Assembly: GCF_009932475.1 (NCBI RefSeq)
Contig: NZ_BJOV01000007.1
Location: 1 to 39,320 of the forward strand
Length of the DNA: 39,320 nt
Reading direction: 5' to 3'
Origin: Gordonia spumicola
GTDB taxonomy: Bacteria; Actinomycetota; Actinomycetes; Mycobacteriales; Mycobacteriaceae
The first letter of the stretch is position 1. Every line of letters starts with the position of its first letter. This document shows, one piece after another, positions 8,481 through 17,832 of the stretch. The position numbers and the translations under genes are program-made. The notes beneath the pieces were generated by a model. That model was not told the origin of the DNA and did not search any database. It saw nothing but the letters and a program-made list of their open reading frames with translations.

Positions 8481-9229
8481 AACCGCTCGTCGCCATCACC
8501 GGCCGTCGGATCTCCGGCACCGGCCTCGTCGGACTCGACCCGCGATGGGCGTCCGGACGCGCCGACATGTATTGGTCCGAGTTCGGTGTGAAGGTGTCGG
8601 CCGCGGGTGGACTCGCCGTCCAACTGCCGTACGAGAGCGTGGGAGACGAGATCGTCGAGCGGATCGACGCGCTCATCGTCACGGGCGGCCAGGACGTCGA
8701 TCCGCAGGTGTGGGGAGGCCCGCCGTCCGAGTATGAGACCGACGGCGAGGTCCTCGCGATCGACCGGCGGCGCGACGACTACGAGATCGCGTTGGTCCGG
8801 GCCGCACTCGACCGCGGCATCCCGATCCTCGGCGTCTGCCGCGGTCACCAGGTGCTCAACGTCGCGCTCGGCGGAAACGCTGATTCCCGACCTGCCGGAC
8901 ACCGGCGTCACCCATGCCTCGCTGGCGAGCATGCCCGACGTGCGCCCGGAGTTGGAGCATCCGGTCGACTTCGAACCGGGGGAGCCTCGCCGCACGCCTG
9001 TACGGCGAGCGGGCCGCCGTCAATTCGTGGCATCACCAGGCCGTGGCAGAGCTCGGCACCGGGCTGGTCGCTTCGGGCCGCGCCCCGGACGGTGTTGTGG
9101 AGTCCATCGAACTCCCTGGCCGTGATGTCCTCGGACTCCAGTGGCATCCGAGGCGATCCTGGACGTCGACCCGTGCTTCGAGTGGGTCGTCGATCGAGCG
9201 CGGACCCTCCCGTAGGAGGACTGTCATGA
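8477..9229 (+). pseudogene. PuuD-like gamma-glutamyl hydrolase, left copy with indels
   Basis: The start and the catalytic segment (GVCRGHQ) are intact. The frame breaks at about 8877 (extra A in GGCGGAAACG), about 8983 (extra G), about 9149 (missing G) and about 9210 (missing G), all relative to the right copy. These are homopolymer indels of the type expected from sequencing error, so the gene is probably functional in the organism. See 30090-30842 for the intact reading. Confidence 0.85.
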
Positions 9230-10685
9230 GCACTCTGATCGAAGCGGTGTGGGCCCGGGCCGATCTGACTCCCCGAGCCGGAGCGCTCGTGGACGGCGAC
9301 ACCGAACTCGGCTACGCGGACCTGCGTGAACAGGTGTCCCGCGCCGCGGGACTGCTGTCCGCGGAGGGCGTACGACCCGGCGATCGAATAGTCGTCATCG
9401 GGCACAACACCGTGGGCTGGGTGATCGCCTACCTCGCCGGACTGCGGCTGGGCGCGATCGTCCTCGCCCGCGAACAACCGACTCAACGCCGACCAGTTCC
9501 GCGATCAGTGCGCGTTGCTCGACGCGTGACCGTCCTGTTCGACGACGACCACCGAGAGCTGGCTGAGCACACGGTCCGCCCGAGGATGCGTGTGGAAGAC
9601 CCTCGCCGCCACCGGTCACCCGGCACTGGCAGACGACCATCCGTGGCCGAATGCCGCTGACGATGCGGTCGTCAGCTTCACATCCGGGACCACGGGGTGC
9701 CGAAGGGCGCGGTCCTGTCGCATGCCGCGATCCTCGCAGGGCGCGCGGTTGATCGCCGACAGTGCGGGCCTGACGGCGGACGACAGCACCCTGGTGCTTG
9801 TACCGCTCTTTCACAACACCGGTTTCAACGATCAGCTCGGGGCACTGCTGGTGTCCGGAGGCACGACCCACCTGTTGCGTCGCTACCGGACGACGGACGC
9901 GATCGATGAACTCCGTCGACGGCAGGCGACGTTCCTGACGGCTGTCCCCAGCATTCTGCGGCTCCTCATGGTCGCGCCCGACGCCGACGTCGTCTATGCG
10001 GGTGCACAGTCGGTCCTGTTCGGCGGCAGCCCGATGCCCGCGTCCTGGTCGGACGAACTGCTCGCCCGCTGGCCGCCACCTCACCCTCCTGCATGGGTAC
10101 GGCCTCACCGAGTTCACCTCGGGTGCGACGATCCTGCCCCCGGAGCTGATCTCGCAGAAGGGCGAATCGGTCGGCAGGCCGGCACCCGGGGTCGAGCTTC
10201 GGATCGTAGACGGCGAGGTGTGGGTGGCCGGACCCACACGGATGAGCAGGTACTGGGGTCAGCCCGGACTGACCTCGTCCAAGATCAGCGGCCGCTGGCT
10301 GCGGACCGGCGACCTCGGGCGGCTCGACGAGGACGGTCTGCTCTGGCTCACCGGTCGCGTCGACGACGTCATCAATCGAGGCGGCGAGAAGGTGCTGCCC
10401 GCACACGTCGAGTCGAAGGTCGCTGAGCTTCCGGCGATTGCCGAGGCCACGGTGTTCGCGATACCCGACACGATGCTGCAGCAGCGGGTCGGCGTCGCGG
10501 TGATCCTGCGGCCGGACACCGCACTGGACGTGGACGCCGCTCGTCGCCTGCTCGCCGACACCTTGCCCGACTACGCGGTCCCCGAGCACTGGCGCGTCTA
10601 CGACGAATTGCCTCGCACCGCTTCGGGAAAAGCCGACCGCCGTGCGGTGGCCCGCGACTATCAGGAACAGGACGCACGACTATGA
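9226..10685 (+). pseudogene. AMP-forming acyl ligase, left copy with multiple indels
   Basis: Relative to the intact right copy there are at least six single-base indels, at about 9461, 9525, 9602, 9697, 9740 and 10075. All lie in runs of C or G. They split the frame, although the C-terminal half from about 10080 is intact to the stop. Together with the preceding gene, 8.8-10.1 kb is the most error-dense part of the left arm outside the centre. This is best read as a consensus defect. Function is described at 28636-30093. Confidence 0.85.
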
Positions 10686-12130
10686 CCAGCGACAACACAC
10701 TAGATCTCGACGTGGTGATCGTCGGCGCCGGGATCTCCGGCATCGCAGCCGCGGTCGCACTCGGCCAGAACTGCCCGGACAAGTCATACGCGGTGCTGGA
10801 GGCCAGGGCGTCCATCGGCGGCACCTGGGATCTGTTTCGGTACCCGGGCATCAGGTCCGACAGTGACATGTACACCCTCGGCTATTCATTCCGGCCGTGG
10901 CTGCGGCCGGAGGCGATCGCTGCAGGCGGCGCCATCCGGGAGTATCTCGTCGACACCGCGGCAGAGTTCGGCGTGGACAAGCACATCCGGTTCTCGTCGC
11001 GGCTCACCGAGGCGTCCTGGAACAGCGAACTCAACCGGTGGACGCTTGTGGTCGACTCGCCCGTAGGCGAGGACGTCATCCGATGCAGGCACCTGTTCCT
11101 CGGGAGCGGGTACTACAGCTACCGCGGAGGATTCGAGCCGACGATCGATGGCGAGGACACATTCGACGGGCCGATGCTCCATGCCCAGAACTGGCCCGAC
11201 GATTTGGACCACCGCGGCAAGCGGGTGGCTGTCATCGGGTCCGGGGCCACCGCGATCACCCTCGTCCCGAACCTGGCGCGCGACGCCGCGAACGTCACGA
11301 TGGTCCAGCGGTCGCCCACCTACATCCACATCGAGACCGGCGACGACCCGGAGGCGGACGAACTGCGCCGCACCGTCGGCCCGGAGGAGACGTTCCGGCG
11401 CATCCGCCTGCGCAACCTTCGCAACCAGCAGGAGGTGTATGCGCAGGCCAAAGGCGACCCGGATGCGTTCAAGGCGACGCTGTTCGACGCCATTGACGCA
11501 CAGATCGGCGAGGACGTGCGCAAGCAGCACTTCACTCCGACCTACGAGCCGTGGAACCAGCGGATATGCGTCGTCCCCGACTCGGATCTGTTCCACGCCG
11601 TCCGCGACGGCAGGGCGGACGTCGTGACCGGGTCGATCGACAGGATCACCCCGACCGGATTGACGATGGCCGACGGGACCCGCGTCGAGGCCGACATCAT
11701 CGTCAAAGCGACTGGACTCGATGTGGTGCTCGGCGGGGAAGCCGAATTCGACGTCGACGGGTGGCCGGTGGAGATCGGACGAGAGTGGACGTACAAGGGC
11801 GCCGCGATCTCCGGCGTGCCCAACCTCGTGTACGCCTTCGGCTTCATCAACGCCTCGTGGACTCTCCGCATCGAGGCGCTGACCGACTACTGGTGTCGGG
11901 TCCTGATCCACATGGACGACATCGGCGCCGAGAAGATGGTCGCCGACCTCACCGACGGCGAGCAGCCCGCGCTGCCGTTCATCTCCGGTGTCGACTCCGG
12001 CTACCTGCGTCGTGCGGAGGGCCTGCTTCCGCGACAGGGCGATGCGGCGCCGTGGATCAATCCGCAGAACTACGCCGACACGCTCGATCTGTTCGCTTCG
12101 GTCGACGACGGCGTCCTCACATTCAGCTGA
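10682..12130 (+). CDS. Type I Baeyer-Villiger monooxygenase (FAD/NADPH)
   Basis: This 482-residue flavoprotein has an FAD motif GAGISG (15-20), the phrase SIGGTWDLFRYPGIRSD shared by this family, an exact BVMO fingerprint FxGxxxHxxxWP at residues 161-172, and a second Rossmann motif GSGATA (186-191) for NADPH. Type I BVMOs insert an oxygen next to a ketone to give an ester or lactone. Some relatives hydroxylate nitrogen or sulfur instead. The start overlaps the ligase stop (ATGA). The divergent esterase (1920-2882) and the ADH, ALDH and ligase genes would complete ring opening and activation if the substrate is cyclic. The gene is identical in both arms. Confidence 0.9.
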   Translation: MTSDNTLDLDVVIVGAGISGIAAAVALGQNCPDKSYAVLEARASIGGTWDLFRYPGIRSDSDMYTLGYSFRPWLRPEAIAAGGAIREYLVDTAAEFGVDKHIRFSSRLTEASWNSELNRWTLVVDSPVGEDVIRCRHLFLGSGYYSYRGGFEPTIDGEDTFDGPMLHAQNWPDDLDHRGKRVAVIGSGATAITLVPNLARDAANVTMVQRSPTYIHIETGDDPEADELRRTVGPEETFRRIRLRNLRNQQEVYAQAKGDPDAFKATLFDAIDAQIGEDVRKQHFTPTYEPWNQRICVVPDSDLFHAVRDGRADVVTGSIDRITPTGLTMADGTRVEADIIVKATGLDVVLGGEAEFDVDGWPVEIGREWTYKGAAISGVPNLVYAFGFINASWTLRIEALTDYWCRVLIHMDDIGAEKMVADLTDGEQPALPFISGVDSGYLRRAEGLLPRQGDAAPWINPQNYADTLDLFASVDDGVLTFS

Positions 12131-12147
12131 CATACAAGGAGAAGAAG

Positions 12148-13302
12148 ATGCGAGTAACAGTTGTCGGCGGAGCCGGCGCGATGGGTCGCAAAGCAGTGGA
12201 GACCCTGGCCGGATTCGACGACGTCGACCAGGTCCGGGTCCTCGACCGAGACATGGCGCCGCTGGCGGCCCTCGACCTCGGCGACGACCGTCGGAAGATC
12301 GAGGAGATCGTCGTCGACGCCCTGACGGACGATCTGGCTGCCTTGTTCGCCGGGTCGTCGGTGGTGGTCAGCGCGCTCGGCCCGTTCACGATCTTCGGCG
12401 AACGCGTCCTGAGCGCCGCGATCGAGGCAGGCGTCGACTACGTGGACATCAACGACGACTGGGAGCCGACGCTCGCCGCCCTGGAATGGCACGACCGCGC
12501 GAGGGCCGCAGGCGTCACCGCACTGATCGGAATGGGCGCCAGCCCAGGAGTGTCGAACGTGTTGGCGGTGCGGGCGGCCGACGAACTCGACACGGTGCAC
12601 GCCCTCTACACCGGCTGGGTGGTCGCGGGCACCGAGAGCGAACCCGGCGGGCCACGTCCGGCCGCGGCGCTGCTGCATCTCGTCCACGAATGCACCGGGA
12701 CCGTGCAGGTTCTCGAAGACGGGCGACCCGCCCTCGTCGCGCCACTGCAGCCGCTCACCCTGCGGTACCCGGGCATCGGCGAGATCGGCGTTCGGACCAT
12801 CGGGCACCCCGAGACGGTGACCTTGCCTCGTCGGTTCCCGGACCTGCAGACCTGCTACAACGTGATGGCCGGACCGGCCTGGTGGTTCGACTCAGTCGCG
12901 CCGATCATGGCCGCCGTCGACGACGGAACGTTGTCGGCGCGGGAGGCCGCACTGAAAGTCGAGAACGGTGTCCAGCGCCCGGCCGACGCGCCGAAGACAC
13001 TCCGTACCCCGAGTCTGTGGGCGCTCGCGGAGGGCGAGAAGGACGGTCAGCCGGCACGAGCGGCCGTCGGGACCACCCGCTGGTCGCCCGGCCGGATGGC
13101 CGGGGCCACCGCGATCCCAGCCGCGATGGCGGCCCGGATGATCCTGCGCGGCCAGATCGGCCGCCCCGGCGTCAACACGCCGGAGGAGATCGTCCCGTTC
13201 GAACTGCTCATGGAGGCCTTGTCGCCGCTCTATGACCAGCCCGACCCGTCGATCCCTCTCTACGAGGTAGCCGTGGACTCGACCGTCGAAATCGGGGCCT
13301 GA
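12148..13302 (+). CDS. Saccharopine-dehydrogenase-like NAD(P) oxidoreductase
   Basis: This 384-residue protein begins with a Rossmann fold (RVTVVGGAGAMGRKAVETLA; glycines at 7-13). It continues with VDYVDINDDWEP and GASPGVSNVLA, phrases typical of saccharopine dehydrogenase/reductase relatives. Family members form or split secondary amines through an imine. It is tempting that it cleaves or forms an N-alkyl amino acid in this run, but the substrate is unknown. The ATG at 12148 follows AAGGAGAAG, an excellent ribosome site, 17 bp after the BVMO stop. Two bases separate it from the next gene. Confidence 0.82.
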   Translation: MRVTVVGGAGAMGRKAVETLAGFDDVDQVRVLDRDMAPLAALDLGDDRRKIEEIVVDALTDDLAALFAGSSVVVSALGPFTIFGERVLSAAIEAGVDYVDINDDWEPTLAALEWHDRARAAGVTALIGMGASPGVSNVLAVRAADELDTVHALYTGWVVAGTESEPGGPRPAAALLHLVHECTGTVQVLEDGRPALVAPLQPLTLRYPGIGEIGVRTIGHPETVTLPRRFPDLQTCYNVMAGPAWWFDSVAPIMAAVDDGTLSAREAALKVENGVQRPADAPKTLRTPSLWALAEGEKDGQPARAAVGTTRWSPGRMAGATAIPAAMAARMILRGQIGRPGVNTPEEIVPFELLMEALSPLYDQPDPSIPLYEVAVDSTVEIGA

Positions 13303-13304
13303 CG

Positions 13305-14162
13305 ATGGGTGCGCATGACGTGCTCGTCGTCGGCTGCGGTCTCATGGGGACCGCGCTCGCCCGCAGCCTCGCAGTGCAGGGTCACGCCGTCGCCGCGTGG
13401 AACCGGACGTCGGACAAGGCGGAGGCAGTCGGTGGCGGCGTCACCGCGGTCGCCGACCTTTCGGGGGCGGTTCGCCAGGCGCGGATCGTCCTGAGTTGCA
13501 CGTCGACCTACGACACAACGCGAGACGTCCTCGCATCGGTCGTCGACTGGGGATCGGCGGCCCTGGTGAACGTCGGGACAGGCAGTCCCGACGAGGCGGA
13601 GGCCATGAGCGTATGGGCGAGGGAGCGCGGCATCGACTATCTCGACGGCGCGATCCTCTGCTATCCGCAGCACATCGGCACCTCAGACGCGCTGATCCTC
13701 TACTCGGGTTCGGTGCACGCGTGGTCCGAGCACTCCGCGGCCCTCGCGTCGCTCGGACCGTCGTCGCACGTGTCGGCCGACCCTCGCGGCGCGAGTGTCC
13801 TCGACGTGACGATGGCCGGAGGCTTCTACATCACCGCGCTCGCCGCATACGTCGAGGCGGCGTCGTACGCACTCGACCAGGGAATCGCTGTCGGCGACCT
13901 CCGCGGTGTGACCGACGCCGTGATCGGGCTGCTCGGGTCGGCGACAGACGATGTGGCGCATGCCGTGGAAACGGGGAGGCATGACACCGACCAGGCCACC
14001 GTCGCGGTCTTCGCCGCCGGAGCGCGACTGTGCCGGGACGCGATGCGGTCGGCGGGCCGTCGCGCCGACCTCTTGCACGCGGCGGCCGACCTGCTGACCT
14101 CTGCGGAGGACGCAGGACTGGGCGAGAGCGGGTTCTCGGCGATCGCGACGGTCGCGTCGTGA
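13305..14162 (+). CDS. Imine-reductase-like NAD(P)-dependent dehydrogenase
   Basis: This 285-residue protein has an N-terminal Rossmann motif GCGLMG (10-15), WNRTSDKAE after the second strand, and a C-terminal helical domain, as in the 3-hydroxyisobutyrate dehydrogenase/6-phosphogluconate superfamily. The segment YLDGAILCYPQHIGTSDALILYSGS closely follows the imine-reductase (IRED) pattern rather than the beta-hydroxyacid one. IREDs reduce cyclic imines with NADPH; natural substrates are mostly unknown. The next gene starts inside its stop codon (GTGA). Confidence 0.8.
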   Translation: MGAHDVLVVGCGLMGTALARSLAVQGHAVAAWNRTSDKAEAVGGGVTAVADLSGAVRQARIVLSCTSTYDTTRDVLASVVDWGSAALVNVGTGSPDEAEAMSVWARERGIDYLDGAILCYPQHIGTSDALILYSGSVHAWSEHSAALASLGPSSHVSADPRGASVLDVTMAGGFYITALAAYVEAASYALDQGIAVGDLRGVTDAVIGLLGSATDDVAHAVETGRHDTDQATVAVFAAGARLCRDAMRSAGRRADLLHAAADLLTSAEDAGLGESGFSAIATVAS

Positions 14163-15943
14163 CCGGCATCCTGGTGCCGGCCGCCGGGTTCGACCACTTC
14201 GGTGGATGGACCCTCGACTCCCAGTTCGATCTCGAGATGGGCGCGTCGTACCTGTTGGCCCACGGACTCGGCGCGCCGGTCGCTGACGCGACCACCCTGA
14301 TCGACGTCGCGGCGGCGGGGTGCTATCGGGTGTGGGTGCGCGCCAAGGACTGGGTGCCGTCTCATCACCCGGGCCGGTTCGCCGTGACCATCGACGGGGT
14401 ACGCCTGCCGATGGAGTTCGGGGCGAACGGGCTGGACTGGAGCTGGGCGGACGCAGGCGTCGTCGATCTCGCGGTCGGGGAGGTGTCGGTGACGCTCACC
14501 GACCTCACTGGGTTCGACGGCCGATGCGACGCGATCTACCTGACCACCGGAGACGATCTTCCTGTCGACGGTGCGGGCCCGGACGCCAGGACGTGGCGGC
14601 GACGTCTCCGTGGCCTGCCCGACGAGCCTGTCGACGGCGGCGAGTTCGACGTCGTCGTCGTGGGCGGCGGGATCACCGGCTGTGCGGCGGCGCTCGCCGC
14701 GGGCCGATCGGGATTGCGTGTCGCGCTCGTCCAGAATCGGCCTGTCCTCGGCGGCAACGCGAGCACCGAGATCGGTCTCACCCCGCGCGGCGAGACGGGA
14801 CCGCTCGTCGACGAACTGGCCGCTCGATCGGGCGACGGGGAACTCGCCGCGATGAAAGTCCTCACCGCGGAGCGGACGATCTCGGTGTTCGTCGAGCAGC
14901 AGGTCTTCGACCTTCGCCGGGACTGCGACCGAATCACGTCGATCGACGCGAGAGCCGCACGTTCCGGAGTCGAGACCCGGTTTCGCGGGCGATTCTTCAT
15001 CGATTGCACCGGCACCGCGAAACTCGGCCTCCTCGCAGGCGTGGAGACGATGTTCGGCGCGGAGAGTCGGAGCGAGTACAACGAACCGCTCGCGCCGGAC
15101 CAGCGCGGGGAGTACCACCACGGCAACACATTGTTCTTCCGGACCCGCGACGCCGATGAACCCACGAGGTTCCCCGCCGTGCCGTGGGCGGTGACCGTCG
15201 CCAAGGACTATGCGAATCTCGGCGGCCAGCTCGAGCGTCCCGGGATCGACAACGCGCCCGGACCCGTCGCAGGTCACGCCCGTACCCCGGATCCGGACAT
15301 CCGTCGTCGGATGCTTCAGCCGCTGACTCACTTCTGGGAGTACGGGCAGGACCTCGATCCCTACTCCGACTCTGAGCGGATCCGTGATCACCTGTTCCGT
15401 GCCGTGTACGGGACACTTGCGAACGTCAAACAGCTCGAACCGGAGACCTACGCGAACCTGACGTTCGACTGGGTGGCGCATGTCCCCGGTCAGGGCGAGT
15501 TCCGTCGATACCGGGGCGCGTACGTTGTGACCGAGAACGATATCCGCGACCATCGGCAGTTCGACGACGTCGTGGCCTGGAACTCCGGGGCATTCTGTCT
15601 GCACTATCCGGGACACGAGACATACGATTTCCGGCTCAAGGACTGGAAGTGGGACACCAGGGACGGTCTGCCATTCGAGATTCCGCTCCGCTGCCTATAC
15701 CCCGACGGGGTCGACAATCTGCTCGCCGCGGGCAAGCACATCAGCGTCACCCACGTCGCCGGATCGGTCACCAAGTTCATGGGCAACGGCGCGCAGCACG
15801 CCGTTGCTGCGGCCGCCGCGGTGAAGGTCTGCCTGTGTCACGATGTCGCGCCCCGTGACCTCCGTGGTGATCTTCTCGCAGAAGTTCAAGGTCTCGTCAC
15901 TGAACTCGGAGGTTCCGCCGAGCACGTCCCCGAAGCGGTCTGA
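14159..15943 (+). CDS. FAD-dependent oxidoreductase with extra N-terminal domain
   Basis: This is a 594-residue protein from GTG 14159, which overlaps the preceding stop; a longer in-frame reading from 14030 would run through the IRED gene. Residues 1 to about 150 are a beta-rich module (GCYRVWVRAKDW, FAVTIDGVRLP, VSVTLTDLTGFDGRCDAIYL) resembling a carbohydrate-binding-type sandwich. The FAD_oxidored catalytic part follows, with GGGITG at 169-174, NRPVLGGNASTEIGL, and a C-terminal flavin segment NLLAAGKHISVTHVA. No signal peptide is visible. It could oxidise the amine or glutamylated amine in the way PuuB does, though it is a different family. It ends the run, followed by a hairpin. Confidence 0.8.
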   Translation: MTGILVPAAGFDHFGGWTLDSQFDLEMGASYLLAHGLGAPVADATTLIDVAAAGCYRVWVRAKDWVPSHHPGRFAVTIDGVRLPMEFGANGLDWSWADAGVVDLAVGEVSVTLTDLTGFDGRCDAIYLTTGDDLPVDGAGPDARTWRRRLRGLPDEPVDGGEFDVVVVGGGITGCAAALAAGRSGLRVALVQNRPVLGGNASTEIGLTPRGETGPLVDELAARSGDGELAAMKVLTAERTISVFVEQQVFDLRRDCDRITSIDARAARSGVETRFRGRFFIDCTGTAKLGLLAGVETMFGAESRSEYNEPLAPDQRGEYHHGNTLFFRTRDADEPTRFPAVPWAVTVAKDYANLGGQLERPGIDNAPGPVAGHARTPDPDIRRRMLQPLTHFWEYGQDLDPYSDSERIRDHLFRAVYGTLANVKQLEPETYANLTFDWVAHVPGQGEFRRYRGAYVVTENDIRDHRQFDDVVAWNSGAFCLHYPGHETYDFRLKDWKWDTRDGLPFEIPLRCLYPDGVDNLLAAGKHISVTHVAGSVTKFMGNGAQHAVAAAAAVKVCLCHDVAPRDLRGDLLAEVQGLVTELGGSAEHVPEAV

Positions 15944-15947
15944 TACG

Positions 15948-16020
15948 CCGACGATCGGTCGAATCATCGAGGTCCGGCGGCATACTGTCACTGGACCTCG
16001 ATGATGCGACCGATCGTCGG
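15948..16020. terminator. 28-bp-stem hairpin between convergent genes
   Basis: The arms 15948-15975 and 15993-16020 are complementary over 28 bases with a single mismatch, around a 17-nt loop. The stem starts CCGACGATCGGTCG. It begins five bases after the FAD oxidoreductase stop and ends 15 bases before the Ddn gene stop, so it can serve both strands as a bidirectional terminator. There is no T-tract, as is usual for actinobacterial hairpins. Confidence 0.8.
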
Positions 16021-16035
16021 AAGTCGTCGCAGCGT

Positions 16036-16512
16036 TCAGGCGGGGGAGCAGACGACCACCGGGATCACGCGATCGGTCCAGGCCGCGTAGTTGTCGAAGT
16101 CGGCGTAGAGGTCGACGAGCAGCGGCCAGAGGCGGGCGCGTTCGGTGTCGTCGGCGGTGCGCGCGGTGTAGTCCAGGGTCTGTTTGCCGATCTGAATGGT
16201 GACGGCGGGGTCGGCGGTCACGTTGTAGTACCAGGCCGGGTTCTTGGGGAGCCCGCCCTGCGAGGCGACGACGACCACGTCGTCGCCGTCCCGGAGGTAC
16301 AGCAGGGGGACGGTGCGGGCCTCGCCCGACTTGCGTCCGGTGCTCGTAAGCAGGCAGACCGGGGTCGGCTTCTTGAATGCCGACCCCACCCGCCAGGTGC
16401 CGCCGAGGCGCCCGCCGGACAGCTTGAACAGCCGCGTGTTGAGGCGCGACCCGATCTTGATGATGCGCCCGACGATCGGGGAGTCGAGCTGGTCCGGGCG
16501 GGGCTGCGTCAT
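16036..16512 (-). CDS. Deazaflavin (F420)-dependent nitroreductase family protein
   Basis: This is a 158-residue protein of the Ddn/FDOR-A type. The core TPVCLLTSTGRKSGEARTVPLLYLRDGDDVVVVASQGG, followed by NPAWYYN, matches the split-barrel family that binds coenzyme F420; the M. tuberculosis member Rv3547 activates pretomanid. The physiological reaction may be quinone or enone reduction. It starts four bases after the fadA5 stop, so the two are cotranscribed, as in the Rv3546-Rv3547 pair. The gene is identical in both arms. Confidence 0.88.
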   Translation of the reverse strand: MTQPRPDQLDSPIVGRIIKIGSRLNTRLFKLSGGRLGGTWRVGSAFKKPTPVCLLTSTGRKSGEARTVPLLYLRDGDDVVVVASQGGLPKNPAWYYNVTADPAVTIQIGKQTLDYTARTADDTERARLWPLLVDLYADFDNYAAWTDRVIPVVVCSPA

Positions 16513-16516
16513 GACG

Positions 16517-17740
<1,224 letters not shown>

Positions 17741-17775
17741 CTATCCAGTGTGGCAGAGTGTGACCTACAGCAAAT

Positions 17776-17789
17776 TGTAACGGGTTCTC
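17776..17789. promoter_or_regulatory. KstR-like operator, cyp125 side
   Basis: TGTAACGGGTTCTC fits TnnAACnnGTTnnA with one end mismatch. It lies 43 bp upstream of the cyp125 start. Two boxes in a divergent fadA5-cyp125 promoter fit sterol-inducible control by KstR. Confidence 0.6.
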
Positions 17790-17832
17790 GTTGACATGGA
17801 CGGGCCCGCGACCTTTGAAATGAGGTGATGAC

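Noticed and set aside
8477..10685. True pseudogenisation of the hydrolase and ligase
   Set aside because: The mirror copy is intact, and the lesions are all one-base homopolymer changes with no accompanying substitutions.
11551..12147. In-frame 5' extension of the saccharopine-dehydrogenase-like gene
   Set aside because: The extension is Arg-rich and overlaps the BVMO gene; the ATG at 12148 has a strong ribosome site and begins exactly at the Rossmann strand.
13826..15616. Long open frame antisense to the FAD oxidoreductase (596 codons), mirrored at 23705-25495
   Set aside because: It lies opposite a gene with clear flavin motifs and has Arg/Val-rich shadow composition.
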